Assembly: GCF_020731355.1 (NCBI RefSeq)
Contig: NZ_JAJFZK010000006.1
Coordinates: 124,001-188,000, forward strand
DNA from: Bacillus sp. REN16
GTDB taxonomy: Bacteria; Bacillota; Bacilli; Bacillales; Bacillaceae_L
Reading direction: 5' to 3'
DNA length: 64,000 nucleotides
The translations under genes were made by a program, and so were the position numbers. This document shows positions 26,468 to 34,714 of this stretch, piece after piece; position 1 is the stretch's first letter; each line of letters starts with the position of its first letter. The notes beneath the pieces were generated by a model. It was not told the origin of the DNA. It worked only from the letters and a program-made list of their open reading frames with translations, and made no database searches.

Positions 26468-26905
26468 ATGTATTATTACGATCCTAACGCATATTACACA
26501 GATAACGATTATTATGACGAATATGAAAGACAAATGGGGTCATTTTTCCCGCCATTTGGAGGAGGCCCTATGGGTCCACCATTTGGACCGCCAAGTCAAG
26601 GACCAGGAGGAGGGCCGCCATTTGGATCACCAGGTCAAGGACAAGGAGGAGGACCACCAACAGCACCGCCACCATCGTTTGTTCCCACACAATCTCAACA
26701 AGCACAAGCCTTCGCAGTTGATCCTGGAAGTATTCGAGGTTGCTTATTCAGATATACCTATGTCTGGTTAAGAGGTCGTGAGCAGTTCTGGTTCTATCCA
26801 ACATTTGTCGGGAGAAGGTCTGTCTCCGGGTATAGATGGAATGGCTTTAGATGGGTTTATTTCGGAATAAGCCTACGCCAAATCCAATCGTTTACTTGTT
26901 TTTAA
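26468..26905 (+). CDS. Tyr-rich, Gly/Pro-rich protein with conserved C-terminal domain
   Basis: A 145-residue protein; ATG 26468 follows AAGGAG. It starts with a Tyr/Asp cluster (MYYYDPNAYYTDNDYYDEY), continues with a low-complexity Gly/Pro/Gln tract containing repeated GPPFG and GQGGGPP units (~24-70), and ends in a compact aromatic/basic domain (~90-145: RYTYVWLRGREQFWFYP, VGRRSVSGYRW) with one Cys at each end (RGCLF and SFTCF). No signal peptide. Such composition is seen in spore-coat or surface proteins of Bacillus; the C-terminal domain is one I do not recognise. Monocistronic. Confidence 0.78.
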   Translation: MYYYDPNAYYTDNDYYDEYERQMGSFFPPFGGGPMGPPFGPPSQGPGGGPPFGSPGQGQGGGPPTAPPPSFVPTQSQQAQAFAVDPGSIRGCLFRYTYVWLRGREQFWFYPTFVGRRSVSGYRWNGFRWVYFGISLRQIQSFTCF

Positions 26906-26918
26906 AGGGGAAAAAATG

Positions 26919-26963
26919 GAGGAGAGTAAAGGGATTTCAAAAAATTTCTTTACTCTCCTCTTT
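26919..26963 (+). terminator. Strong terminator
   Basis: Perfect 13-bp stem (26919-26931 with 26948-26960), 16-nt loop, followed by TTT. Confidence 0.85.
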
Positions 26964-27088
26964 GCAGTATAGAAAAGCCGTTAAGTTAATAATTCTATTA
27001 TTGGGTTAATTTCCTTTGTATTTATAAAGGAATTTATCAATATTTGTAGAATGTAGGTTTTGTAAGCTTTAGATATGAGGTGGTAAAT

Positions 27089-27823
27089 TTGGCGAGTAAC
27101 CATAAAAAGAGAGCCTTAGAAGCAGCCCAACTTTTTATTCGAAAAAATTATCCGAATTGTCATGCAGCCCTTTTAGCAGGAAGTGTAACAAGAAGAGAAG
27201 CAACAGAAACATCTGATCTTGATATCGTTGTTTTTGATAAGAATATTCACTCTTCTTATAGAGAATCCTTAATTGAATTCGGATGGCCTATCGAGGTTTT
27301 TGTACATAATGAAATATCGTATAAGAAGTTTTTTGAAGCGGATAAAAAACGAGCAAGGCCATCAATGCCAAGAATGATTTACGAAGGCATTGTTCTTAAG
27401 GATGATGGAATACTTGATTCAATAAAGAATGAAGCTAAGGAAATTTTAAGCAATGGACCGGATGAATGGACAAGAGAAACAATAGATTTGAAAAGATATT
27501 TAATAACGGACACTCTCGATGATTTCATTGGCTCTGAACGAAGAGAAGAAGGAATATTTATCGCCAACAGTCTTGCAGAAATGACTAGCGAATTTGTCTT
27601 AAGAACAAATCGTAAATGGGTCGGGTCCTCAAAATGGGTATATCGATCCCTAAAAGAATTTGACGAAGGGTTCGCAAGTCATTTTGTTTCTGCATTTAAC
27701 TCTTACTATATAAGCGAAGATAAATCCAATGTTATTCAATTAGTTGATGATATTTTACAACCGTATGGTGGGCGTTTATTTGAGGGATTTTCACTTGGAA
27801 AAACTAATGATGGGGGTAGTTGA
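27089..27823 (+). CDS. Nucleotidyltransferase-domain protein
   Basis: A 244-residue protein of the Pol-beta-like nucleotidyltransferase superfamily. TTG 27089 follows GAGGTGG; the GTG at 27080 is inside that site. The active site is LLAGSVTRREATETSDLDIVVF (split: GS at ~30, then DLD), with a third Asp likely later. The rest is helical. It is first of four same-strand genes (methyltransferase, HAD, VOC) with gaps of 1-17 bp, so an operon. Related proteins include aminoglycoside-type adenylyltransferases and minimal NTases; the substrate here is unknown. Confidence 0.85.
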   Translation: MASNHKKRALEAAQLFIRKNYPNCHAALLAGSVTRREATETSDLDIVVFDKNIHSSYRESLIEFGWPIEVFVHNEISYKKFFEADKKRARPSMPRMIYEGIVLKDDGILDSIKNEAKEILSNGPDEWTRETIDLKRYLITDTLDDFIGSERREEGIFIANSLAEMTSEFVLRTNRKWVGSSKWVYRSLKEFDEGFASHFVSAFNSYYISEDKSNVIQLVDDILQPYGGRLFEGFSLGKTNDGGS

Positions 27824-27824
27824 T

Positions 27825-28580
27825 ATGGCAAATGATATCTTGAAAAACAACAAAAAGAGCTGGGACATAGTGGCACATCATTTTAATGGGAAGGACGCAC
27901 TTCCAAGTTATGGTCCGTTTACACAAACTGAGGATGAGTTGGGCCTGTTTGAGAATTTATCACTTAAGAGAGTACTTGATATAGGTTGAGGGAGCGGGCA
28001 TTCATTAAAATACATGGCAGAAAAAGGAGCGGATGAATTATGGGGAGTAGATTTGTCACAAAATCAAATTGCTACCGCGAAAGAAACATTAAAAGGGTTA
28101 AAACCTAAATTGTTTTGCGCACCAATGGAGGATGATATTGGCATAACGAAGAAACATTTTGATTTAGTCTATTCCATTTATGCGATTGGTTGGACAACGA
28201 ATCTATTTGCAACCTTTAAGCTCATCCATTCATATTTGAAGTCAGGTGGCTATTTCATATTCAGTTGGGATCACCCATTATATCCTCACCTAAAAAGCGA
28301 AAGTGGACGCATTTATTTGGACGGCTCATATCAACAAGAAAAAGCGATGACTTACAACAAGTTCAAGGGTGAAAATGCACCGATGTTCATTCCAACACGA
28401 AAAATGAGTACATATATCAATGAATTAATAAAAGTTGGTTTTACAATTGAAAAGGTAATTGAAAGTGATGTATCTGAGTCCTTTGATTTAATTGACGATG
28501 AGGTTTCTGATCGTTATTATTCTTTATACAAAGCAAGAAGATTTCCAACAACAATGATTATTAAAGCTCGTAAACTTTAA
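27825..28580 (+). pseudogene. SAM-dependent methyltransferase gene interrupted by an in-frame TGA
   Basis: ATG 27825 follows GGGGGTAG and starts 2 bases after the preceding stop. The frame reads ...VLDIG, then TGA (27987-27989, codon 55), then GSGHSLKYMAEKG..., which is the SAM-binding motif I of class I methyltransferases with the expected Cys (usual LDIGCGSG) replaced by stop. Downstream the frame is open for another 197 codons with intact features (WGVDLSQNQI, FDLVYSIYAIGW, SGGYFIFSWDHP). A single base change of TGC/TGT explains it. It is probably nonfunctional unless read through; a sequencing error is possible. A fragment from ATG 28014 lacks motif I. Confidence 0.85.
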
Positions 28581-28597
28581 GAATGGCAGGTATACAC

Positions 28598-29266
28598 ATG
28601 ATAAAAGCCGCTATTTTTGATCTAGATGGTACTTTATTAGACAGAGATGAATCTGTAAAAAAGTTTATAACCAGCCAGTATGATAGGTTAATTGAATTTA
28701 TCGCCCATATTCCAAAAGAAACCTATATAAAACGATTTATAGAATTAGATCAGCGTGGGTATGTATGGAAAGACAAAGTGTATCAACAATTAGTTGAAGA
28801 ATTTCGAATAGAGGGAATCACCTGGAAAGAACTGTTGGAGGATTATACCACAATGTTTAAAAGGAATTGTGTACCATTTCCAAATCTTATATCGATGTTA
28901 GAAGATCTAAAAGGGGTTGGGCTTCAATTGGGAATTATCACAAACGGAATAGGACAATTTCAGTTAGATAATATTAGAGCGCTAGGTATTGAAAAATATT
29001 TTGATACTATTTTAGTTTCCGAGTGGGAAGGAATTAAAAAGCCAGATCACCGAATCTTTATGAAGGCAATGGCACAATTAAACCTGCATCCAAATCAATG
29101 TATATTTGTAGGCGACCACCCTGAAAATGATGTAAAAGCTGCACGCAGTATTGGAATGATAGGAATTTGGAAAAAGGATGAGCAATGGAACCATGTGGAT
29201 GCAGATTATATAAATGATGATTTAGCAGAAATACCATCGATTATAAAACGGATAAATCAAATTTAA
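28598..29266 (+). CDS. HAD-family hydrolase
   Basis: A 222-residue phosphatase-like protein. ATG 28598 gives the canonical MIKAAIFDLDGTLLD with nucleophile Asp8 and acid/base Asp10; an in-frame ATG at 28583 is possible but less natural. Motif II ITNG, motif III Lys in IKKPD, and motif IV GDHPENDV are present, and the cap is a helical C1 type as in phosphoglycolate phosphatase-like HADs. It is third in the operon after the broken methyltransferase. Substrate unknown. Confidence 0.9.
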   Translation: MIKAAIFDLDGTLLDRDESVKKFITSQYDRLIEFIAHIPKETYIKRFIELDQRGYVWKDKVYQQLVEEFRIEGITWKELLEDYTTMFKRNCVPFPNLISMLEDLKGVGLQLGIITNGIGQFQLDNIRALGIEKYFDTILVSEWEGIKKPDHRIFMKAMAQLNLHPNQCIFVGDHPENDVKAARSIGMIGIWKKDEQWNHVDADYINDDLAEIPSIIKRINQI

Positions 29267-29278
29267 GGATGTGTAGTA

Positions 29279-29668
29279 ATGAAAAAAATTAAACAAACCC
29301 CAATCCAAAATACAATGGGAGGAATCTTCATTCACGTTTCAGATTTAAAAAGATCAGTTGAATGGTACAGCAACATTTTAGGTTTTGAGCCAGATTTAAA
29401 TACTGTTCAATCGCCTGTATATAATATTCCGGTTACTGGAACAACGAGTTTAACTTTAGATGACCATGCCTTTGATCCTACTTTCAGCCATCAGCCTTCA
29501 CGTAATCCAATCTTTAATTTTCTAGTTGATGATATTGATGCTGCCTACGATTTTATTAAATCGAAGGATATCGACATCGTAAGAGAAATTGAAAGGGTCG
29601 GAGATAACTTTGCTTGGTTTAATTTTAAGGATCCAGACGGAAATGTAGTTATGGCTTGTACTTGTTAA
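29279..29668 (+). CDS. VOC-superfamily (glyoxalase/bleomycin-resistance-like) protein
   Basis: A 129-residue protein with one pair of beta-alpha-beta-beta-beta modules: FIHVSDLKRSVEWYSNILGF in the first and FLVDDIDAAYDFIKSKDI plus FNFKDPDGNVVMACTC in the second. A His near the start (IHVS) and the C-terminal metal-ligand position (usually Glu) partly match; the Glu is replaced by Met/Ala in NVVMACTC. It is the last gene of the nucleotidyltransferase operon. Possible small-molecule binding, lyase or resistance role; specificity unknown. Confidence 0.85.
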   Translation: MKKIKQTPIQNTMGGIFIHVSDLKRSVEWYSNILGFEPDLNTVQSPVYNIPVTGTTSLTLDDHAFDPTFSHQPSRNPIFNFLVDDIDAAYDFIKSKDIDIVREIERVGDNFAWFNFKDPDGNVVMACTC

Positions 29669-29718
29669 ATCGATTTTGCTTATGTCTTTGTAAGTTTTGC
29701 TTAAAGAAAAATGGGGCT

Positions 29719-30140
29719 ATCCAAATACGGGTGCCATTTGGACTATGAAAGTGAGAAACTACTGAAATAAGTCCAAATACCGATGTAATTTAGACAATAA
29801 ACGAGAATACAAGAGTGTTAATGTCCGAATGACTGCTTCGTTTAGACAGATAAAAGCCCAAAATGCAGAAATAAGTCCAAATGTGGGTGTCATTAAGACA
29901 ATAAATGAGAACACAAGAGTGATAAAGTCCGAATGATTGCTTCGTTTAGACAGATAGAAGTACAAAATACAAAAATAAGTCCAAATGCGGGTGTCATTTG
30001 GACAAGATATAGAATAATAGTATGATAGAGAGTCCAAATAATAGCTTCATTTGGACTGACAGAACCGAGTGTTTTGGAAATCAGACCAAATACCGGTGTT
30101 GGACTAAAAGAACCCAATAATGTGGAAATGAGTCCAAATC
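29719..30140. repeat. Tandem array of about nine 52-bp hairpin-forming units
   Basis: Units start at 29719, 29771, 29823, 29875, 29927, 29979, 30032, 30084 and 30132: spacing 52 bp, with one of 53 and a last of 48. Each begins with GTCCAAAT (or GTCCGAAT, ATCCAAAT, GACCAAAT) and most have ATTTGGAC or a variant ~17 bp later, giving an ~8-bp stem with a 9-bp loop. Alternate units are more alike, so a 104-bp higher-order unit exists. It fills the 547-bp gap between the VOC gene and pepF. No gene is credible here. Confidence 0.85.
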
Positions 30141-30141
30141 A

Positions 30142-30178
30142 AAACCCAAGAATATTGATATTCATCATTCTTGGGTTT
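30142..30178. terminator. Hairpin at the pepF end of the repeat array
   Basis: A perfect 12-bp stem AAACCCAAGAAT/ATTCTTGGGTTT with a 13-nt loop lies 38 bp past the pepF stop; T-richness is weak, but A and T flank the stem. Likely terminator for pepF on the minus strand. Confidence 0.6.
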
Positions 30179-30215
30179 AACTTTTACTTATTTTTCAGAC
30201 AGATTCACTCTAGTC

Positions 30216-32030
30216 TTACTCGTAAAGACCTTCTAATTCCTCAATTAAATCACCTACATATGCAACTGCCTTACGAATTGCATCTGGCTTAGACATGTCA
30301 ACACCAGCATATTTCATTAATTCAAGTGGTTTCATGGTGCCGCCAGCTTTTAATACATCAATCCAACGATCGACGACAGGTTGACCTTCTTCTTTGATTA
30401 ACTGTGCCACTGCAGTAGATGCTGTTAATCCAGCAGAGTACGTATATGGATATAAGCCCATATAATAATGTGGCTGACGCATCCAAGTTAAGCTTGCAGC
30501 ATCATCGATTTCCACTGCATCTCCCCAGAAGGATTTCAATACTTCACCTTTAATTGAACTTAATGCAGGTGCAGTGACTGGTTTTCCGCTTTCTGCTAAT
30601 GCATATACACGACGTTGATATTCTCCCTCGAGCAAGTGAGTCACAAAGTTATGATAGTACGTTCCTAGTAACTGTAGAATGACCCAACGCTTCATTCTCT
30701 TGTCGTCTGTTTTTGATAAAAGATGTTCAGCAAGTAATAACTCGTTCATAGTTGAAGGAGCTTCGATAAAATAGGTGGATGGACGTGTATTTCCAACTCG
30801 CTGATTTCCATTCGCATAATAAAAATGACCCGCATGACCAAGCTCGTGAGCTAAAATAAACGCTCCACGCATTGTGTCAGTCCAAGTAATTAAGATAAAT
30901 GGATGGGCACCATATGGACTTGAACAGAAAGCACCCGTTGATTTACCAACGTTTGCAGGGAGGTCAACCCAGCGCTCTGTAAGACCTTTTTCCATGATTG
31001 CACTATATTCTGGTCCCATTACTTGTAAAGCTTCAAGAATTGTTTTTGAAGCCTCTTCATATGTAGTTTTCGGATTGAAGTCAGGGTCTAATGGTGCTTT
31101 TAAATCACTAAAATGCAATTTTTCCAAACCGAGAACGCGTTGCTTAAGCTTTGCAAATTTGCGCATATGTGGTGCAAGTTCAGTTTGAATAATATCTAAC
31201 TGATTATTGTACATTTCTAACGTAACCTGCTGCGGATGTAAAAGCATATGTGTAACAGATTCGTAGTTACGTAACTTTGAAAGTGTCACTTGTTTTGTTA
31301 CTTCTGTTGCATATGCAGCAGCAAATGTATTTTGATATTTTTTCAACGTATCAGAAAAAGCATTAAATGCATTGCGTCTAATTGTTGGATCTTCAGAGAG
31401 TTCATAACGATCTTCAAATAACGCAAAAGAGAGTGGAAGCTCATTACCTTCTTCATCTGTAAATGATGGGAATGTCATATCTGATGCTTTGCTTCGTTGA
31501 TAAATCATATATGGTGCACTATGGACCTCACCAAGAGCAGCTAGGGCTTCTTCCGTCTCAGGTAATAAGGTATGTGGCTTTTTCTCCAAAATTAGATTTA
31601 TATTATTCTGAAATACTTCCAATTCTTTTTCTTCTTTTATGTATTGTTCAATTTTCTCTTGCGGTAAAGCAAGTATTTCTGCTTCGATAAATGACAGTGC
31701 TGCACCAATCCCAGAAAAAATAGAAGATACTCTTGCTGCATTTCCTTGATTTTCCGGATTTGTTGCATCCTCATTGAATCGTAGACTTGCATATGTACCA
31801 ACTAAAATCATTCGTTTATGAAGTGCTTCCTCAGCAAGTAAACATTGTAAAAATGTCTTTGCATCATTACCTAATTGCCCTTTGTATTTTGTAACGGTTG
31901 ATACATCAGCCTCAATAGCAGCCAGTTCTTGTTCCCATGCCTCAACGGTTGTAAACAAGTCCTCAAGCTTCCAAGTTTGTTCAACAGGTACCTCAGCACG
32001 AGTTAATAGCTTATCTTTAACCTTTGTCAT
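30216..32030 (-). CDS. pepF: Oligoendopeptidase F, M3B family
   Basis: A 604-residue cytosolic zinc metallopeptidase that cleaves oligopeptides of roughly 7-17 residues. ATG 32030 follows AGGGGG. The zinc site HELGHAGHFYY and the downstream Glu in TYFIEAPSTMNELLL are present, with the C-terminal YPYTYSAGL motif typical of PepF. Length is normal. It is monocistronic between the repeat array and corA. Confidence 0.95.
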   Translation of the reverse strand: MTKVKDKLLTRAEVPVEQTWKLEDLFTTVEAWEQELAAIEADVSTVTKYKGQLGNDAKTFLQCLLAEEALHKRMILVGTYASLRFNEDATNPENQGNAARVSSIFSGIGAALSFIEAEILALPQEKIEQYIKEEKELEVFQNNINLILEKKPHTLLPETEEALAALGEVHSAPYMIYQRSKASDMTFPSFTDEEGNELPLSFALFEDRYELSEDPTIRRNAFNAFSDTLKKYQNTFAAAYATEVTKQVTLSKLRNYESVTHMLLHPQQVTLEMYNNQLDIIQTELAPHMRKFAKLKQRVLGLEKLHFSDLKAPLDPDFNPKTTYEEASKTILEALQVMGPEYSAIMEKGLTERWVDLPANVGKSTGAFCSSPYGAHPFILITWTDTMRGAFILAHELGHAGHFYYANGNQRVGNTRPSTYFIEAPSTMNELLLAEHLLSKTDDKRMKRWVILQLLGTYYHNFVTHLLEGEYQRRVYALAESGKPVTAPALSSIKGEVLKSFWGDAVEIDDAASLTWMRQPHYYMGLYPYTYSAGLTASTAVAQLIKEEGQPVVDRWIDVLKAGGTMKPLELMKYAGVDMSKPDAIRKAVAYVGDLIEELEGLYE

Positions 32031-32141
32031 GATTTTACCCCCTAAAATATTTCGATACTCTAACAATTTTTATTATACCGAAACAAGAGTAAAGTTAATA
32101 GTATTTTCAGATAGCTCTTATGTGAAATTTTATAAATCCTA

Positions 32142-32171
32142 TGAGCCGGCCATATTCTTTGGGTCGGCTCA
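32142..32171 (-). terminator. Possible terminator of corA
   Basis: A 10-bp stem TGAGCCGGCC/GGGTCGGCTCA lies 28 bp past the corA stop; the following T-tract on the minus strand is poor, so this is tentative. Confidence 0.4.
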
Positions 32172-32198
32172 ATGCATTCTTACATTATCAATAATCGT

Positions 32199-33149
32199 TT
32201 ACCGAAACCATCCTTTTTGCTTAAACCACAAAAACATTCCAATTCCAATCACAATCATCATACCTTGAATCACAAAATACCCATATTTATAAGTGAGTTC
32301 AGGCATATGAGCGAAATTCATGCCATAAATCCCGGCTATGAAAGTAAGTGGCATGAAGATGGTCGTGATGACGGTCAGAATCCGCATCACTTTATTTGTT
32401 TGATGGGAGTTTAAAGATAAATAACTATCCCGAATATCTGCAGTTAATTCACGGCTCGCATCTATTTTTTCTGTTAGTCTTAGAAGGTGATCATGGATAT
32501 CATGAAAATATTCAATCCGATGCTGCAACAAATCAAGCCGATGAGAATTGATAATCCGATACACCAAATCCCGCATAGGTGTTACAGTATGTCTTAGTGT
32601 AAGCAAATTATGTCTAGTATCAAACAGTTCATCAAGCAGTTCTTCCATTGATTTTTCATTTGAATTGTCCTCAATTTCCTTTAAAGTATCTTCAAGCTGG
32701 TAAACAATCGGAAAATAATTATCTACCAGCTTATCGATAATGTGATATAACACCAGGGAAGGATCCCATTTTTCAACCATGTCAGTCACTAATAGACGGT
32801 TCCAAACATCATTCACTTCACTTGATTCCAGTAAATGAAAGGTCACAATATATCCTTCACCATGAAATATGTTAATTTCTTCCTTTTCGAGCGTTTCCGG
32901 ATGAAGGCTATGTGAAACAAAAAAGGTATTCGATTCATAAAAATCCAATTTTGGCCGTTGCAACACATGAATGCAATCTTCAATAGCGAGTGGGTGGAAA
33001 TGTAGAGTTTTTGATAATTCTTCAATCTCCGCTTCAGTCGGGTGATTAAAATCAATCCAATACCAATTCCATTCTTTATTTTTCAAGTCTGAAATAGGGA
33101 CATCTGTCATCCGTTCATTGTTGTGTGTAATTGCCGTAATGCGAATCAT
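32199..33149 (-). CDS. corA: CorA-family divalent cation transporter
   Basis: A 316-residue CorA-type channel for Mg2+ (sometimes Co2+/Ni2+). The long N-terminal cytoplasmic alpha/beta domain and stalk helix are followed by two C-terminal membrane helices, the first ending in the signature YGMNF (~276-280) and the second near the C-terminus, then a short basic tail (KQKGWFR). ATG 33149 follows GAGGT. Similar to B. subtilis YfjQ. Monocistronic; no Mg riboswitch is seen upstream. Confidence 0.93.
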   Translation of the reverse strand: MIRITAITHNNERMTDVPISDLKNKEWNWYWIDFNHPTEAEIEELSKTLHFHPLAIEDCIHVLQRPKLDFYESNTFFVSHSLHPETLEKEEINIFHGEGYIVTFHLLESSEVNDVWNRLLVTDMVEKWDPSLVLYHIIDKLVDNYFPIVYQLEDTLKEIEDNSNEKSMEELLDELFDTRHNLLTLRHTVTPMRDLVYRIINSHRLDLLQHRIEYFHDIHDHLLRLTEKIDASRELTADIRDSYLSLNSHQTNKVMRILTVITTIFMPLTFIAGIYGMNFAHMPELTYKYGYFVIQGMMIVIGIGMFLWFKQKGWFR

Positions 33150-33263
33150 AATATAACCTCATTTTTCTTGTTTTGCATGGAATTTTTTTAATAAACAGGT
33201 ATCTTTTCTTTTCCATTATCTGTAGTATAATAGAGTAATTCTAGGTTAAAAGGGGAAGACAAA

Positions 33264-34598
33264 ATGAAATCAAAACCATTTGTTTTAGTAAGTATTGTGC
33301 TTGCAATGCTTATTAGTGCTATGGATACGACAATCCTTCAGACAACAGCTCCAACGATTGCAGAAACGCTTGGCGGATATAAATTTTATGGATGGATGTT
33401 TGCCATATATGTATTATTTTCTACTGTTTCCTTACCAATATTCGGGAAACTTGCAGATATTTATGGAAGGAAAAAGGTTTTTAGCATTTCTATTATTCTT
33501 TTTACAATTGGATCTTTACTGTGCGGATTAGCAGATTCTATGTTGGAATTAATCGTATACCGCGGAATTCAAGGACTTGGGGCAGGTGGAGTTTCACCAT
33601 TAACGATGATCATAGCTGGTGACCTTTACTCAATCGAAAAGCGCGGGAAAATCCAAGGATTCTTTTCAGCGATGTGGGGAGTGTCTGCCGTCATTGCACC
33701 GTTAATTGGTGGCTTCTTCGTCGAAACTATGTCATGGCGGTGGATTTTCTTTATCAATATTCCAATCGGGATTATCGTTCTTTTATGTTTAATTCCATAT
33801 AAAGAAAACATTACAAAAGATAATAATCCACTAAATTATCTAAGTGCATTTTTTTTCACAGGGAGTATGCTTGCCTTTTTAATGAACACCATTACAACTC
33901 AAAACCTTGTAATCTATAATTTAATAGGCATAATCTTTTTAGCCGCATTTATCTTCAGTGAGAAAAAATCGGATAAACGCTTTATTCCTATTGAAATTTT
34001 AAAGAATAAAAATATCTCGTGGCTTAATATTAACGGCGTGTTGATTTTCTTAAGTATTTTTGCCTTTCAAAATTATGTTCCTTTATTTATGCAAGAGGTA
34101 CAGGGGATTTCAATTATCGTGAGTGGACTCGTATTGTTCGGAATGAGTGCTGCTTGGATGTTTGCATCTGTGCCGTCTGGAAATTTGATTTTAAAATATG
34201 GCTATCGGAATACGATTTTCTTCGGAAATGGTCTTCTTGTGCTATCTGCGATTCTTGCACTCTTCTTGAATAAAGACACAAGCTTCTGGTATATCTTTGC
34301 GATTTTAACCATTCAAGGTTTTGCGTTTGGTATTGTTGTTACGATTGGAACAATTGGCTCACAGGAAATGGCTGAAGCTCATCAAAAAGGAATGTCGACT
34401 AGTCTTCATTTCTTTGCAAGAAACATCGGTACCACATTCGGAGCAAGTATCATGGGGATGCTTATCACAAGTCAGGTTGATGTTGCTAAAGGAATGCATA
34501 ATTTGATTTGGTTTATGCTAATTGCAGTAGCAGCTGCGACCATCATTAGCTTTTTTGCCAGTCAAAAATTATATTCACATACTCTACAAAACCAGTAA
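33264..34598 (+). CDS. MFS exporter of the DHA2/QacA-EmrB type
   Basis: A 444-residue MFS transporter. N-terminal helix with DTTILQTTAPTIAE (motif D1 of drug antiporters), loop 2-3 motif GKLADIYGRKK, motif C-like segments in the fifth helix (VSAVIAPLIGGFF). About 12-13 hydrophobic segments; DHA2 members with 14 helices are ~480-520, so this is at the short end. ATG follows AAAAGGGG. Likely exports drugs or toxic amphipathic compounds by proton antiport. Monocistronic, with a terminator after. Confidence 0.88.
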   Translation: MKSKPFVLVSIVLAMLISAMDTTILQTTAPTIAETLGGYKFYGWMFAIYVLFSTVSLPIFGKLADIYGRKKVFSISIILFTIGSLLCGLADSMLELIVYRGIQGLGAGGVSPLTMIIAGDLYSIEKRGKIQGFFSAMWGVSAVIAPLIGGFFVETMSWRWIFFINIPIGIIVLLCLIPYKENITKDNNPLNYLSAFFFTGSMLAFLMNTITTQNLVIYNLIGIIFLAAFIFSEKKSDKRFIPIEILKNKNISWLNINGVLIFLSIFAFQNYVPLFMQEVQGISIIVSGLVLFGMSAAWMFASVPSGNLILKYGYRNTIFFGNGLLVLSAILALFLNKDTSFWYIFAILTIQGFAFGIVVTIGTIGSQEMAEAHQKGMSTSLHFFARNIGTTFGASIMGMLITSQVDVAKGMHNLIWFMLIAVAAATIISFFASQKLYSHTLQNQ

Positions 34599-34600
34599 AA

Positions 34601-34632
34601 CATCAAAAGCTCTTGCTTTTGGTGTTTTTTTT
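34601..34632 (+). terminator. Terminator after the MFS gene
   Basis: CATCAAAAGC/GCTTTTGGTG 10-bp stem with one G-T pair, 4-nt loop, T8. Confidence 0.9.
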
Positions 34633-34714
34633 ATATAATAAAAGTAAATTATAAGGTATGATTAACATTATTCAGAAAATAGCAGAAATGTTGGTTCATA
34701 TTTTGGAGGCACAA

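Noticed and set aside
27987-27989. TGA as a selenocysteine codon
   Set aside because: No stem-loop with a SECIS-like apical loop follows within ~40 nt, and selenoproteins are rare in Bacillaceae; a point mutation is simpler.
29759-30117. Minus-strand open frames in the hairpin array
   Set aside because: They are created by the repeat, have no ribosome site, and the 52-bp period is not a multiple of three.
29719-30140. CRISPR-like array
   Set aside because: Period is 52 bp with palindromic units, but the sequences between repeats are similar to each other in alternate units, not unique spacers, and no cas gene is near.
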